From JAFGTP01 sp964498725 (GTDB lineage Bacteria; Fidelibacterota; UBA2242; JAFGTP01), in assembly GCA_964498725.1 (NCBI GenBank), contig CAZCHS010000003.1, forward strand, positions 1 through 64,000: 64,000 bases of DNA, given 5' to 3'. Shown here one piece after another: positions 8,619 through 17,089 of this stretch (positions are counted from its first letter, which is position 1; the number at the start of each line of letters is the position of its first letter). A program made the position numbers and the translations under genes. Below the pieces are notes generated by a model. The model searched no databases and was not told where the DNA came from. It saw only the letters and a program-made list of their open reading frames with translations.

Positions 8619-9056
8619 ATGGAATTAAATTCACTAAAATATGCAGAAGGTTCTATCAAAAAAAGGCAACGTAAGGGCAGGGGTAACGGTTCCGGCCGTG
8701 GTAATTATTCCGGTAGAGGAATGAACGGCTACGGACAGCGTTCCGGCTCTAAATCACGTCCGTGGATGGAAGGTGGTACAATGCCTATTTATCGTAGACT
8801 TCCAAAAAGAGGATTCAAAAATATATTCCGTAAAGAAGTTCAGATCGTCAATGTTGAAGACCTGAATTCTATGCCGGAAGATAAGATCACAATCGAAGAA
8901 CTGTACAACGCGGGTAAAATCAAATCAATGGATAAACCTGTCAAAGTTCTTGGTAATGGTGAAATAACAAACGAAAAGACTGTTTTGGCGAATGCCTTTA
9001 GTACATCTGCTAAAGAAAAGATAGAAAAAGCCGGTGGAAAGGTAGAAGTTGTATGA
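8619..9056 (+). CDS. rplO: 50S ribosomal protein L15
   Basis: L15 is a late large-subunit assembly protein. The 145-residue protein has the glycine- and arginine-rich N-terminal tail (KGRGNGSGRGNYSGRGMNG), then EGGTMPIYRRLPKRGF, and the C-terminal globular part. It overlaps secY by 4 bases. Confidence 0.96.
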   Translation: MELNSLKYAEGSIKKRQRKGRGNGSGRGNYSGRGMNGYGQRSGSKSRPWMEGGTMPIYRRLPKRGFKNIFRKEVQIVNVEDLNSMPEDKITIEELYNAGKIKSMDKPVKVLGNGEITNEKTVLANAFSTSAKEKIEKAGGKVEVV

Positions 9057-10393
9057 TTAATCAATTGCAGAGTATTTTTAAAATACCTGAGCTGAAAAAG
9101 CGTATTCTCTATACGATTTCAATTTTAGTTCTTGTCCGCGTAGGTGCTCATATTCCGATTCCCGGAATTAACACGGAAGCCCTATCGGCGGCAATGAGTA
9201 ATCTTGGTAATACGCTCTTTGGCTTATATGATATGTTTGCCGGCGGAGCTTTCGCGAAAGCAACTGTTTTCGCGCTGGGTATCATGCCTTATATTAGTGC
9301 GTCAATTATCATTCAGTTATTGGGTTCTGTAATTCCTTACTTTCAGAAACTTCAAAAAGAAGGTGAAGAAGGACGTAAAAAAATTACCCAATTAACACGT
9401 TATGGTACGATCATTATCTCTGCATTGCAATCCTTAGGTGTTGCAACCTTTTTAACCAGCCCGCAAATGGCGACGCAAATCGGTAACCGCATGGTTCCTG
9501 TTGTTCCCAATCCGGGACTTGGCTTTACCCTTTTAACCATGCTGACCCTGACAACCGGTACGGTACTGATGATGTGGTTGGGTGAAAGAATCACTGAGCG
9601 CGGTATCGGCAATGGTATATCATTGATCATTATGATCGGTATTGTTGCCCGTTTCCCCAATGTGATCATCTCTGAAATATCCCTGATCCGTGAAGGGGTC
9701 AGAGGATTTTTTACCGATGTTGTCTTAATTGGAATTTTATTCGCTGTGGTGGCATTTGTAGTACTGATCACCCAGGGCAAGAGGAAAATCCCGGTGCAAT
9801 ATGCAAAACGGGTAGTCGGCCGCAAAGTCTATGGTGGACAAGCCACACATATTCCTTTACGGGTTAATACTGCCGGTGTTATGCCGATCATTTTTGCCCA
9901 GGCAATTATGTTCATCCCAAGCACTCTGGCAACTTTCTTCCCGAACAGTAATTTTATTCAGGCTATTACAAGTGTTTTTTCAGTGACACATCCGGTATAC
10001 TGGGCGGTATTTGGATTGATTATCGTTTTCTTTACCTATTTCTATACAGCCATCGCGTTCAATCCCATTGAAGTGGCTGATAATATGAAAAAATCAGGCG
10101 GCTTTATTCCCGGTGTCAGACCCGGAAAGAAAACTGCCGAATTCATAGATAATATTCTCACGAAAGTTACATTACCTGGTTCAATATTTTTGGCATTGGT
10201 CGCTGTATTTCCATACATACTAACCAAAATATTAGATATTGATTACAATCTGGCCTCATTTTTTGGAGGCACAAGTTTGATCATCATCGTTGGTGTGGCC
10301 CTTGATACGTTGCAGCAAATTGAGTCCCACCTGCTGATGAGACATTATGATGGTTTTTTGAAAAGCGGAAAACTAAAAAGCCGTAGAAGATAA
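9053..10393 (+). CDS. secY: Preprotein translocase subunit SecY
   Basis: SecY is the channel of the SecYEG complex in the inner membrane. The 446-residue protein has the ten-helix pattern and signatures GIMPYISASIIIQLL, RYGTIIISALQSLG, GERITERGIGNGISLII and NPIEVADNMKKSGGFIPGVRPGK. The ATG overlaps the rplO stop, coupling SecY output to ribosomal proteins. Its motor SecA is encoded at 17528. No adk gene lies between secY and map, unlike many bacteria. Confidence 0.97.
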   Translation: MINQLQSIFKIPELKKRILYTISILVLVRVGAHIPIPGINTEALSAAMSNLGNTLFGLYDMFAGGAFAKATVFALGIMPYISASIIIQLLGSVIPYFQKLQKEGEEGRKKITQLTRYGTIIISALQSLGVATFLTSPQMATQIGNRMVPVVPNPGLGFTLLTMLTLTTGTVLMMWLGERITERGIGNGISLIIMIGIVARFPNVIISEISLIREGVRGFFTDVVLIGILFAVVAFVVLITQGKRKIPVQYAKRVVGRKVYGGQATHIPLRVNTAGVMPIIFAQAIMFIPSTLATFFPNSNFIQAITSVFSVTHPVYWAVFGLIIVFFTYFYTAIAFNPIEVADNMKKSGGFIPGVRPGKKTAEFIDNILTKVTLPGSIFLALVAVFPYILTKILDIDYNLASFFGGTSLIIIVGVALDTLQQIESHLLMRHYDGFLKSGKLKSRRR

Positions 10394-10404
10394 TTCATTC
10401 GGTT

Positions 10405-11196
10405 ATGATCTATATTCGTTCGCAAGCAGAAATTACTAAACTGCGTGAAAGCAATCGCGTCAATTATTTGGCACTGCTGGAACTCGGCAAGTATATTAAG
10501 CCGGGGATTACTACCAAAGAATTAGACCTAATTGCTGAAGATTTTATTCGCAGTCATGGCGGAAGCCCGGCCTTTAAAGGCTACAACGGATTTCCGGCAT
10601 CAATCTGCACCAGTGTGAATGAAGAGGTTGTTCATGGCATACCTTCCGACAGACAGTTGATGGAAGGTGATATAATTGGTATTGATGTGGGCGTGGAAAA
10701 AGATGGCTATTTCGGTGATGCTGCCATCACTTATTCCGTCGGCACAATTTCCGATAGTTCCAAACACCTAATGAAAATAACCAGAGAATCGCTTTATAAG
10801 GGAATTGAAAAAGCAGTTCCCGGCGGAAGATTGTCGGATATCGGTCATGCCGTACAAGCACATGTGGAAAAAAATGGTTATTCTGTTGTTCGCACGTTAG
10901 TCGGACACGGAATCGGAAAAAATTTGCATGAAGAGCCGGAAGTGCCTAACTTTGGCGTGCCCGGAAAAGGCCCGGTTTTAAAAGCCGGTATGATACTGGC
11001 AATGGAACCGATGGTAAATATTGGTAACTATAAAGTTATAAATGGCAGTGACGGTTGGACAGTTCGAACTGCGGACAATAGCTTGTCAGCCCATTTTGAA
11101 CATTCCATCGTGATCACGGAAAAAGGACCATTTATAATGGGAGATAATTTAGAAAAAGGTGAAATAGAGTATTATGGCAAAAGAAAAAGCTATTGA
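10405..11196 (+). CDS. map: Methionine aminopeptidase, type I
   Basis: The enzyme removes the initiator methionine from new proteins. The 263-residue protein has the pita-bread fold signatures: IDVGVEKDGYFGDAA holds the two metal-binding aspartates, GHGIGKNLHEEPEVPNFG holds the histidine, and MEPM and HFEHSIVIT hold the two glutamates. The last 23 bases overlap the start of infA in another frame. Confidence 0.96.
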   Translation: MIYIRSQAEITKLRESNRVNYLALLELGKYIKPGITTKELDLIAEDFIRSHGGSPAFKGYNGFPASICTSVNEEVVHGIPSDRQLMEGDIIGIDVGVEKDGYFGDAAITYSVGTISDSSKHLMKITRESLYKGIEKAVPGGRLSDIGHAVQAHVEKNGYSVVRTLVGHGIGKNLHEEPEVPNFGVPGKGPVLKAGMILAMEPMVNIGNYKVINGSDGWTVRTADNSLSAHFEHSIVITEKGPFIMGDNLEKGEIEYYGKRKSY

Positions 11197-11392
11197 AGTT
11201 GACGGAGTAATAAAAGAGAATTTACCCAATGCCACATTTACTGTGGAGTTGGAAAACGGACATGAGGTTTTGGCTCATGTGTCAGGAAAGATGCGTATGC
11301 ACTTTATTCGTATATTACCGGGAGACAAAGTAAAACTGGAACTTTCACCTTACGATTTGACACGCGGAAGAATAACTTACAGATACAAATAA
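11174..11392 (+). CDS. infA: Translation initiation factor IF-1
   Basis: IF-1 blocks the A site during initiation. The 72-residue OB-fold protein has IEVDGVIKENLPNATFTVEL, HVSGKMRMHFIRILPGD and SPYDLTRGRITYRYK, which is the complete family profile. It begins 23 bases before the map stop codon, so its ribosome-binding site lies inside map coding sequence. Confidence 0.97.
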   Translation: MAKEKAIEVDGVIKENLPNATFTVELENGHEVLAHVSGKMRMHFIRILPGDKVKLELSPYDLTRGRITYRYK

Positions 11393-11416
11393 AAAAAATA
11401 AATAAGAGAGAAAAAT

Positions 11417-11530
11417 ATGAAAGTAAAAGCATCAGTAAAGAAAGTCTGCAGAGATTGTCGCGTTATTAAACGCAAAGGTGTCGTACGTATCATATGCAAA
11501 AACCCAAAACACAAACAAAAACAAGGTTAA
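11417..11530 (+). CDS. rpmJ: 50S ribosomal protein L36
   Basis: This 37-residue protein reads MKVKASVKKVCRDCRVIKRK and then continues to CKNPKHKQ and the stop. The zinc ligands are CxxC near residues 11 and 14, Cys27 and His32, so it is the zinc-binding form. A GAGAG lies upstream of the ATG. Usual position between infA and rpsM. Confidence 0.97.
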   Translation: MKVKASVKKVCRDCRVIKRKGVVRIICKNPKHKQKQG

Positions 11531-11543
11531 TTAGGAGGTCGAT

Positions 11544-11885
11544 TTGGCAAGAATAGCAGGTATAGATTTACCAAGAAACAAGAAATCAAAAGTCGGTTTA
11601 ACCTACATATTTGGAATTGGCAGAACAACTGCCAGTGAAATATTGGAAAAAGCGGGTGTTGATGGGGAAAAAAGAATCAAAGACCTGACTGATCAGGAAG
11701 TAAAAGAGATTCGTACAATCATCACAAATGATATTACAGTCGAAGGTGCCTTGCGGAATAAAGTTAAACAGGACATCAAACGGTTGATGGAAATCAATTG
11801 CTACCGTGGGGTTCGGCATAAGCGACACTTACCTGTCAGAGGACAGAGAACCAAGACAAATTCCAGAACTCGTCGCAGAGTTTAA
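11544..11885 (+). CDS. rpsM: 30S ribosomal protein S13
   Basis: S13 contacts P-site tRNA and forms intersubunit bridges. The 113-residue protein starts MARIAGIDLPRNKK and ends with CYRGVRHKRHLPVRGQRTKT and an arginine-rich tail. It is slightly shorter than E. coli S13. The start is TTG, with TTAGGAGG at 11531-11538 five bases upstream. Confidence 0.96.
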   Translation: MARIAGIDLPRNKKSKVGLTYIFGIGRTTASEILEKAGVDGEKRIKDLTDQEVKEIRTIITNDITVEGALRNKVKQDIKRLMEINCYRGVRHKRHLPVRGQRTKTNSRTRRRV

Positions 11886-11924
11886 TGTTTTGAAAATAAA
11901 GAAATAAAATAAGGAGATTTGGAA

Positions 11925-12311
11925 TTGCCACCGAAAAAAGGTATAAAAAGAAAGAAAAAGAAGGTAAATCCTGAAGGTATTGCTAATATAAAAGCTACAT
12001 TTAACAATACAGTAATCAGTTTATCCGATACATTTGGCAATGTTTTTTCCTGGGCAAGTGCAGGAACTGCAGGGTTTAAAGGTTCTCGAAAAAATACACC
12101 TTTTGCCGCCCAGAAAGCTTCCGAAGAAGCAGCTAAAAAAGCTTATGACATGGGTTTGAGATCCGTAGAAGTTAGAGTAAAAGGTCCAGGTGGTGGTCGT
12201 GAAGGCGCTATTCGTGCTCTCCATACTGCAGGATTAAAAATTTCGGTAATCAAAGATATTACACCGATTCCCCATAATGGATGTAGACCACCAAAGAAAA
12301 GAAGAGTATAA
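11925..12311 (+). CDS. rpsK: 30S ribosomal protein S11
   Basis: S11 lines the E site and the mRNA exit. The 128-residue protein has a lysine-rich N-terminus, then FNNTVISLSDTFGNVFSWAS, GFKGSRKNTPFAAQ and the conserved end DITPIPHNGCRPPKKRRV. I chose TTG 11925 over TTG 11919: AAGGAG at 11911-11916 is 8 bases from the former and 2 from the latter. Confidence 0.96.
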   Translation: MPPKKGIKRKKKKVNPEGIANIKATFNNTVISLSDTFGNVFSWASAGTAGFKGSRKNTPFAAQKASEEAAKKAYDMGLRSVEVRVKGPGGGREGAIRALHTAGLKISVIKDITPIPHNGCRPPKKRRV

Positions 12312-12331
12312 AAAGATTAGGAGTTAAATAA

Positions 12332-12961
12332 ATGGCTAGACACACAGGACCTGTTTGCAAATTGTGCAGAAGAGAACACAAAAAACTCTTCTTGAAAGGC
12401 GATAAATGCAAAAGTGATAAATGTACTTTTGAAAAGAAAGCATACATACCGGGACAACATGGTCTGTCAAGAAGACCCAGACCTTCTGACTTTGCAATGC
12501 AGCTAAGAGAAAAACAAAAGATCAAAAGATTATATGGTCTTTTCGAAAAACAATTTAGAACAGTATATAAACATGCAGCAAGAATGACCGGAATCACCGG
12601 TACAAATATGATGCAACTGCTGGAACAAAGACTGGACAATGTCGTCTACAGACTTGGTTTTGCCGCTTCCAGACCCCAGGCAAGACAGTTGGTCACTCAT
12701 GGACATTTCCAGGTCAACGGTAAAAAGGTTGACATCCCAAGTTACAAGGTAAAACCGGGAGATGTTATCAGTGTAAGAAGCAAGAGTAAAAAAGTCGCCC
12801 TTATCCATGAAGCAATGAAACAAGTTCATGGTGAACAGACATTACCATGGCTCAGTTTGGACAAAGCCAAAATGGAAGGAACATTTTTGGAAATTCCTGA
12901 AAGAGACCAAATGGGCATTGATGTGAATGAGCAGCTTGTTGTAGAACTTTATTCAAAATAA
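12332..12961 (+). CDS. rpsD: 30S ribosomal protein S4, zinc-binding type
   Basis: S4 starts small-subunit assembly. The 209-residue protein has an N-terminal zinc knuckle (CKLC followed by CKSDKC, residues about 9 to 31) and an S4 RNA-binding domain from about residue 98 (RLDNVVYRLGF, SRPQARQLVTHGH). The alpha-operon position before rpoA is standard; in E. coli S4 is the repressor of this operon. Confidence 0.97.
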   Translation: MARHTGPVCKLCRREHKKLFLKGDKCKSDKCTFEKKAYIPGQHGLSRRPRPSDFAMQLREKQKIKRLYGLFEKQFRTVYKHAARMTGITGTNMMQLLEQRLDNVVYRLGFAASRPQARQLVTHGHFQVNGKKVDIPSYKVKPGDVISVRSKSKKVALIHEAMKQVHGEQTLPWLSLDKAKMEGTFLEIPERDQMGIDVNEQLVVELYSK

Positions 12962-12970
12962 AAGGAAAAG

Positions 12971-13951
12971 TTGGCAACTATGGAAAAAATTATTGCAAAG
13001 GTCGTACGGGAAGTTTCAAAAGACAATTACGGAAAATTTCTGGTACAACCTTTAAACAAAGGTTATGGAACAACATTAGGAAATGCACTCAGAAGAGTAT
13101 TAATGACATCTGTTCCGGGAGCAGCATTCTCATCAATCAGAATTGATGGCGTACTGCACGAATTTGCTTCCATACCGGGTGTAAAAGAAGATGTCTACGA
13201 GATTGTTTTGAACCTCAAAGAGGTTAATTTCAAAATAACCAGTGAAGATCCTACCTACAAACTTGATCTGCATTTCAAAGGTAAGGGAGAAATCAAAGCT
13301 TCCGATCTTGTCAAAGATACTGACGAAATCAAAGTGCTGAATCCGGACAAACATATCTGTACTTTGAATGAAAAAGCAGATGTAAACATGGAACTGACCT
13401 ACAAAAGTGGTGTTTCATGGATACGCGCTGAAAAGAATAAACGGCCGGACAGTCCAATCGGTACAATCTTCATCGATTCAATCTTTTCACCGATAACCAA
13501 AGTAAATTTCAAGGTTGAAAACCTTCCCGGTACCTCCCGTGGTGAAGTATTGGAAAGACTTAGCCTGGAAATATTTACTGACGGTAGCATTGCTGCTGAA
13601 GATGCTCTGGATTATGCATCTAAAGTATTACAACAATATTTTGCTATATTCTCAAAAGTACAATCTACACCGGTTAAAATTCAAAGAGATAATGCCGATG
13701 AAGAAACACTGCGTGTTCGTAAATTGTTGCAAAAATCAGTTGATGAAATGGAACTGTCAGTTCGCTCATACAATTGTTTGAAAGCCAACAATATCAAAAC
13801 TATCGGACAGTTAGTACAACAAACCGAACAAGACATGTTGAAATTCAAAAATTTCGGCCGTAAATCTCTGACTGAATTAACAGAAAAATTAAAAAGCATG
13901 AACTTGGACTTCGGTATTGATGTTTCTAAATATCTATCTGAAGAAGAGTAG
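12971..13951 (+). CDS. rpoA: DNA-directed RNA polymerase subunit alpha
   Basis: The alpha subunit nucleates polymerase assembly and contacts promoters and activators. The 326-residue protein has the N-terminal dimerisation domain (PLNKGYGTTLGNALRRVLM, SIRIDGVLHEFASIPGVKED) and, after a linker, the C-terminal domain with ELSVRSYNCLKANNIKTIGQ. The start is either TTG 12971 or ATG 12980; neither has ideal spacing to the AGGA at 12963-12966, and the difference is three residues. Confidence 0.96.
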   Translation: MATMEKIIAKVVREVSKDNYGKFLVQPLNKGYGTTLGNALRRVLMTSVPGAAFSSIRIDGVLHEFASIPGVKEDVYEIVLNLKEVNFKITSEDPTYKLDLHFKGKGEIKASDLVKDTDEIKVLNPDKHICTLNEKADVNMELTYKSGVSWIRAEKNKRPDSPIGTIFIDSIFSPITKVNFKVENLPGTSRGEVLERLSLEIFTDGSIAAEDALDYASKVLQQYFAIFSKVQSTPVKIQRDNADEETLRVRKLLQKSVDEMELSVRSYNCLKANNIKTIGQLVQQTEQDMLKFKNFGRKSLTELTEKLKSMNLDFGIDVSKYLSEEE

Positions 13952-13969
13952 AAATAGAGGAAATAAATT

Positions 13970-14344
13970 ATGCGACATCAGAAAAGAGTAGCAAAATTAG
14001 GAAGAAGTAAAAGTCATAGAAAAGCATTGCTGGCAAACCTGGCAATTTCTATGATTGAACATGGAAAAATCCAAACAACTGACGCCAAAGCAAAAGCTTT
14101 ACGCGGATTTGTAGAACGATTGATTACCCTGGGTAAAAAAGATACAGTGCAGGCCAGACGCCAAGCATACAGAGTGTTACAGAATCGTGTCCTGGTGCAA
14201 AGATTATTTACACATATTGCCCCTCAGTATATTGACAGACCCGGCGGATATACCCGAATTGTCAAACTCGGTTTTCGCAAAAATGACTGCGCGCCTGTAT
14301 CACTGATCGAATTCATTGAATACAAACAGCCGGAAGAAGCTTAA
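13970..14344 (+). CDS. rplQ: 50S ribosomal protein L17
   Basis: L17 is the last gene of the alpha operon. The 124-residue protein starts MRHQKRVAKLGRSKSHRKAL and has GGYTRIVKLGFRKNDCAP near its end. The next intrinsic terminator begins 47 bases downstream, inside the following gene. Confidence 0.96.
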   Translation: MRHQKRVAKLGRSKSHRKALLANLAISMIEHGKIQTTDAKAKALRGFVERLITLGKKDTVQARRQAYRVLQNRVLVQRLFTHIAPQYIDRPGGYTRIVKLGFRKNDCAPVSLIEFIEYKQPEEA

Positions 14345-14364
14345 TGATATAAATTGGATATTAA

Positions 14365-15444
14365 TTGTTATTCAAAATATTTCATAAATTAAAAATGGTA
14401 GTAATCGTTACTACCATTTTTTTTATTGGCAATAACCTGCATGCCGCAGCAGCGCTTAAAGGGCAGTCCGGTATTTGGGTTGTCAGGCATAACCTGCATA
14501 GTAAACAGGCCATCGATAAAACCATTGCCGCTATCGTTGAAATGGATATTGAAACTGTTTATTTACAGGTAAGGGGCCGCGGATACGCCCTGTATAATTC
14601 CACCATTGCACCAAAATCCCCTAAAATCCGGGAGGAATTTGATCCCCTAACCTATTTCATCAACCGGGCCAAACCCTATAATCTAAAAATACACGCCTGG
14701 ATCAATACTTACCTGCTTTGGACAGCGCCGGATGACCCTGTTTCAGAAAAACATCTATATCACACACATCCGGAATGGTTTGAAGTGGCTATCAAAAACT
14801 CCCCATTTTATAAGACCAGGAATGTTTACCTGTCGCCTCATCTGACTGAAGTGAATGAGCATATTACATCTCTTATTCAGGAACTGGTGCAAAACTATGA
14901 TCTGCACGGTATCCATCTTGATTATGTTCGTTACCTGGATAAATACCATGGCTATCACGAAAAAGCAATCAACCGGTTTCATTCAATCTATACCTTACCC
15001 AAGGGTGATTTATTCAAATTGGTAGAAAATGAATTCTGGATAGACTTCAAAAGCATGCAGGTAACCTCGCTGGTGGAATCAATTCAGGGAACAATCAAAG
15101 CAGATAATCCTGATATGGTTCTCAGTACAGCTGTAAAACCCGATCCCGCATTGGCCAAAAGTGATTTCGGCCAAAACTGGCGCTATTGGCTTGAAAAAGA
15201 CCTGGTGGATTATGTGATTATCATGAATTACACAGCAGACCATTATGATTTCATACAAAATTTAAATATAATTAACAGAGAATGTGATTCAAAAAAGGTA
15301 TATTGCGGTGTGGCCCTTTATAACAAAAACATGACAGCAATCAGGAATCAGATTCAAAGTGCGAAAAAATTAGGGTTTGACAAAATCGTGCTCTTTTCCT
15401 ATGATTCAATATTAGAAAATAAATGGTTAAAAACAGGAGGATAA
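14365..15444 (+). CDS. Secreted glycoside-hydrolase-like protein (GHL10/DUF187 type)
   Basis: A 359-residue exported protein. The first ~27 residues are a signal peptide: a basic start, a hydrophobic stretch VVIVTTIFFIG, then LHAAAA. The rest resembles the GHL10 family (COG1649, YddW-like), TIM-barrel proteins thought to act on polysaccharide or peptidoglycan. Visible family motifs are GIWVVRHNL, HAWINTYLLW and GIHLDYVRYLD. The TTG start at 14365 has a weak ribosome-binding site; ATG 14395 is possible but would remove the basic residues of the signal peptide. The substrate is unknown. It ends 1 base before the UDP-glucose pyrophosphorylase gene. Confidence 0.75.
   Translation: MLFKIFHKLKMVVIVTTIFFIGNNLHAAAALKGQSGIWVVRHNLHSKQAIDKTIAAIVEMDIETVYLQVRGRGYALYNSTIAPKSPKIREEFDPLTYFINRAKPYNLKIHAWINTYLLWTAPDDPVSEKHLYHTHPEWFEVAIKNSPFYKTRNVYLSPHLTEVNEHITSLIQELVQNYDLHGIHLDYVRYLDKYHGYHEKAINRFHSIYTLPKGDLFKLVENEFWIDFKSMQVTSLVESIQGTIKADNPDMVLSTAVKPDPALAKSDFGQNWRYWLEKDLVDYVIIMNYTADHYDFIQNLNIINRECDSKKVYCGVALYNKNMTAIRNQIQSAKKLGFDKIVLFSYDSILENKWLKTGG
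14391..14424 (+). terminator. Intrinsic terminator after rplQ, inside the next gene
   Basis: A perfect stem pairs 14391-14404 with 14408-14421 around the triloop TCG, and its core is ATGGTAGTAA/TTACTACCAT. A run of eight T covers 14417-14424. It is by far the strongest terminator-like hairpin near the end of the ribosomal operon, yet it overlaps the signal-peptide codons of the gene starting at 14365. Confidence 0.75.
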
Positions 15445-15445
15445 T

Positions 15446-16774
15446 ATGAAGGGTTTTCAAACAGAAATTACAAAAAAGATGAAAAACGAAGGCCTGTCAC
15501 AGATTGCAATTGAAAACTTTTTGTATAATTACGACTTATTTTTAAAACAGCAGACAACCTTGATCTCCAAAGATACCATTGATAATCCCAAAAATATTCC
15601 GGCTTATACTGATCTTGATGACCGGCTTTTGGCAATTGGTGAAAAAAATCTGAAACAAACGGTTATGATTAAACTCAATGGCGGACTGGGCACCAGTATG
15701 GGATTGAAAAAAGCCAAATCCCTGCTTAAGGTGAAAGGGAAGTATAATTTTCTGGACATCATTGCCAAACAAGCGGAAAAGAAAGAAATTCCCCTTATCC
15801 TGATGGACAGTTTCAACACACAGCAGGATTCCCTGGCATGTCTGGAAAAGTACGATACTTTTAAAAATCAAAGTCTGCCCCTGGACTTTCTGCAAAATAA
15901 GGTGCCGAAAATATCCTTGGAAACGGGAAAACCGGCTGAGTACAGGAAAAATCCTGATTTGGAATGGTGCCCGCCGGGACATGGAGATATTTATATTGCC
16001 ATGCTGACCAATGGAATACTGGAGGATTTGCTGGATCATGGAATAAAATATGCTTTTATCAGCAATAGCGATAACCTCGGTGCGACTTTGGACCTGAAAC
16101 TTTTAGGGTTTTTGGCTCAGGAGAAGCTGCCATTTCTGATGGAAGTGGCGGAGCGGACCGAGAGCGATAAAAAAGGCGGACATCTGGCTGTTAACCGGGA
16201 AGGAGGCCTGATTCTTCGCGAAGTGGCCCAGTGCCCGGAAGATGAGTTGAAGGATTTCCAAAATTATGAAAAATACAAATATTTTAACACCAATAATATC
16301 TGGATTAATCTTGAGGCCTTAAAAGAAAAACTGGCTGAAAACAATAATAATCTGAAGCTGCCGCTAATCATCAATAAAAAAAATCTGGACCCCCGGGATG
16401 AAAATTCGGAAAAAGTCGCACAACTGGAAACTGCCATGGGTGCCGCCATCCAGATTTTTGATAATGCCCAGGCTGTTATTGTACCCCGCACCAGATTTGT
16501 ACCGGTGAAAAAAACCAATGACCTGTTAAAAGTACGCTCTGATCTGTACCGGGTTGATCAGGAATATAATTTAGTGGCAGAAAATAATGAGACTGTACAA
16601 AATTTGACCATTGATCTGGATCCCGCATACTATAAAAAAATTGATGATTTTGATGAAAAATTCAGTGATTGTAAAATTGATCTGTTTGAATGCACGAATT
16701 TTAAGGTCAGGGGAAATATTAAATTTAAGGGTGAATTGAAATTGGTGGGTGATGTAATTGTTGAGTGTTTATAA
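15446..16774 (+). CDS. UTP--glucose-1-phosphate uridylyltransferase, UDPGP family
   Basis: Makes UDP-glucose from UTP and glucose-1-phosphate in the cytoplasm. The 442-residue sequence belongs to the large UDPGP family typical of eukaryotic UGP2 and scattered bacteria, not the GalU family. It has the nucleotide-binding loop KLNGGLGTSMGLKKAKSL, the block PPGHGDIY, and FISNSDNLGATLD with the metal-binding aspartate. The C-terminal part has left-handed-helix-like hydrophobic periodicity (FKVRGNIKFKGELKLVGDV). The start is ATG after CAGGAGG. A role in glycogen or envelope sugar supply is inferred only. Confidence 0.88.
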   Translation: MKGFQTEITKKMKNEGLSQIAIENFLYNYDLFLKQQTTLISKDTIDNPKNIPAYTDLDDRLLAIGEKNLKQTVMIKLNGGLGTSMGLKKAKSLLKVKGKYNFLDIIAKQAEKKEIPLILMDSFNTQQDSLACLEKYDTFKNQSLPLDFLQNKVPKISLETGKPAEYRKNPDLEWCPPGHGDIYIAMLTNGILEDLLDHGIKYAFISNSDNLGATLDLKLLGFLAQEKLPFLMEVAERTESDKKGGHLAVNREGGLILREVAQCPEDELKDFQNYEKYKYFNTNNIWINLEALKEKLAENNNNLKLPLIINKKNLDPRDENSEKVAQLETAMGAAIQIFDNAQAVIVPRTRFVPVKKTNDLLKVRSDLYRVDQEYNLVAENNETVQNLTIDLDPAYYKKIDDFDEKFSDCKIDLFECTNFKVRGNIKFKGELKLVGDVIVECL

Positions 16775-17089
16775 AATTTTGAGGAGAAACCAAATGGAAG
16801 TGGATTCCATGGTAGGTATAAATTGTTGATGGATTATATTTGTATTTTTGGGTGAACGGCAAACCCCAAGATTGATTCCTCCTCATATTCGTTATTTAAA
16901 AAAGCTTGTTATCTTTATAAGTCTAACACTAATATAAGAAAAAATAGGTTTAATACAAATGTTTATGAAAAAAAAATGTAACTAATACAAAAAATGTATT
17001 AAAAATCTGAGAATTAAGTATTCATTGTCTTGGAAAAAATTTTAAATTACGCCTATGGTTTAAAACATAAAACAACAGGTAGAATAATT
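16775..17089 (+). other. Intergenic region before nusB, no clear gene
   Basis: AT-rich DNA of about 315 bases. It holds a tiny reading frame at 16794-16829 (MEVDSMVGINC) behind a good GAGGAG at 16781-16786, which could be a leader peptide or chance. A weak hairpin AATACA/TGTATT lies at 16984-17000. An in-frame upstream extension of nusB starting TTG 17030 exists but is not supported. No RNA gene or promoter is convincing. Confidence 0.4.

Noticed and set aside
16794..16829. 11-codon frame MEVDSMVGINC with a good GAGGAG
   Set aside because: It could be a leader peptide, but it is too short to support as a gene, and nothing links it to nusB 260 bases away. Mentioned only under the intergenic region.
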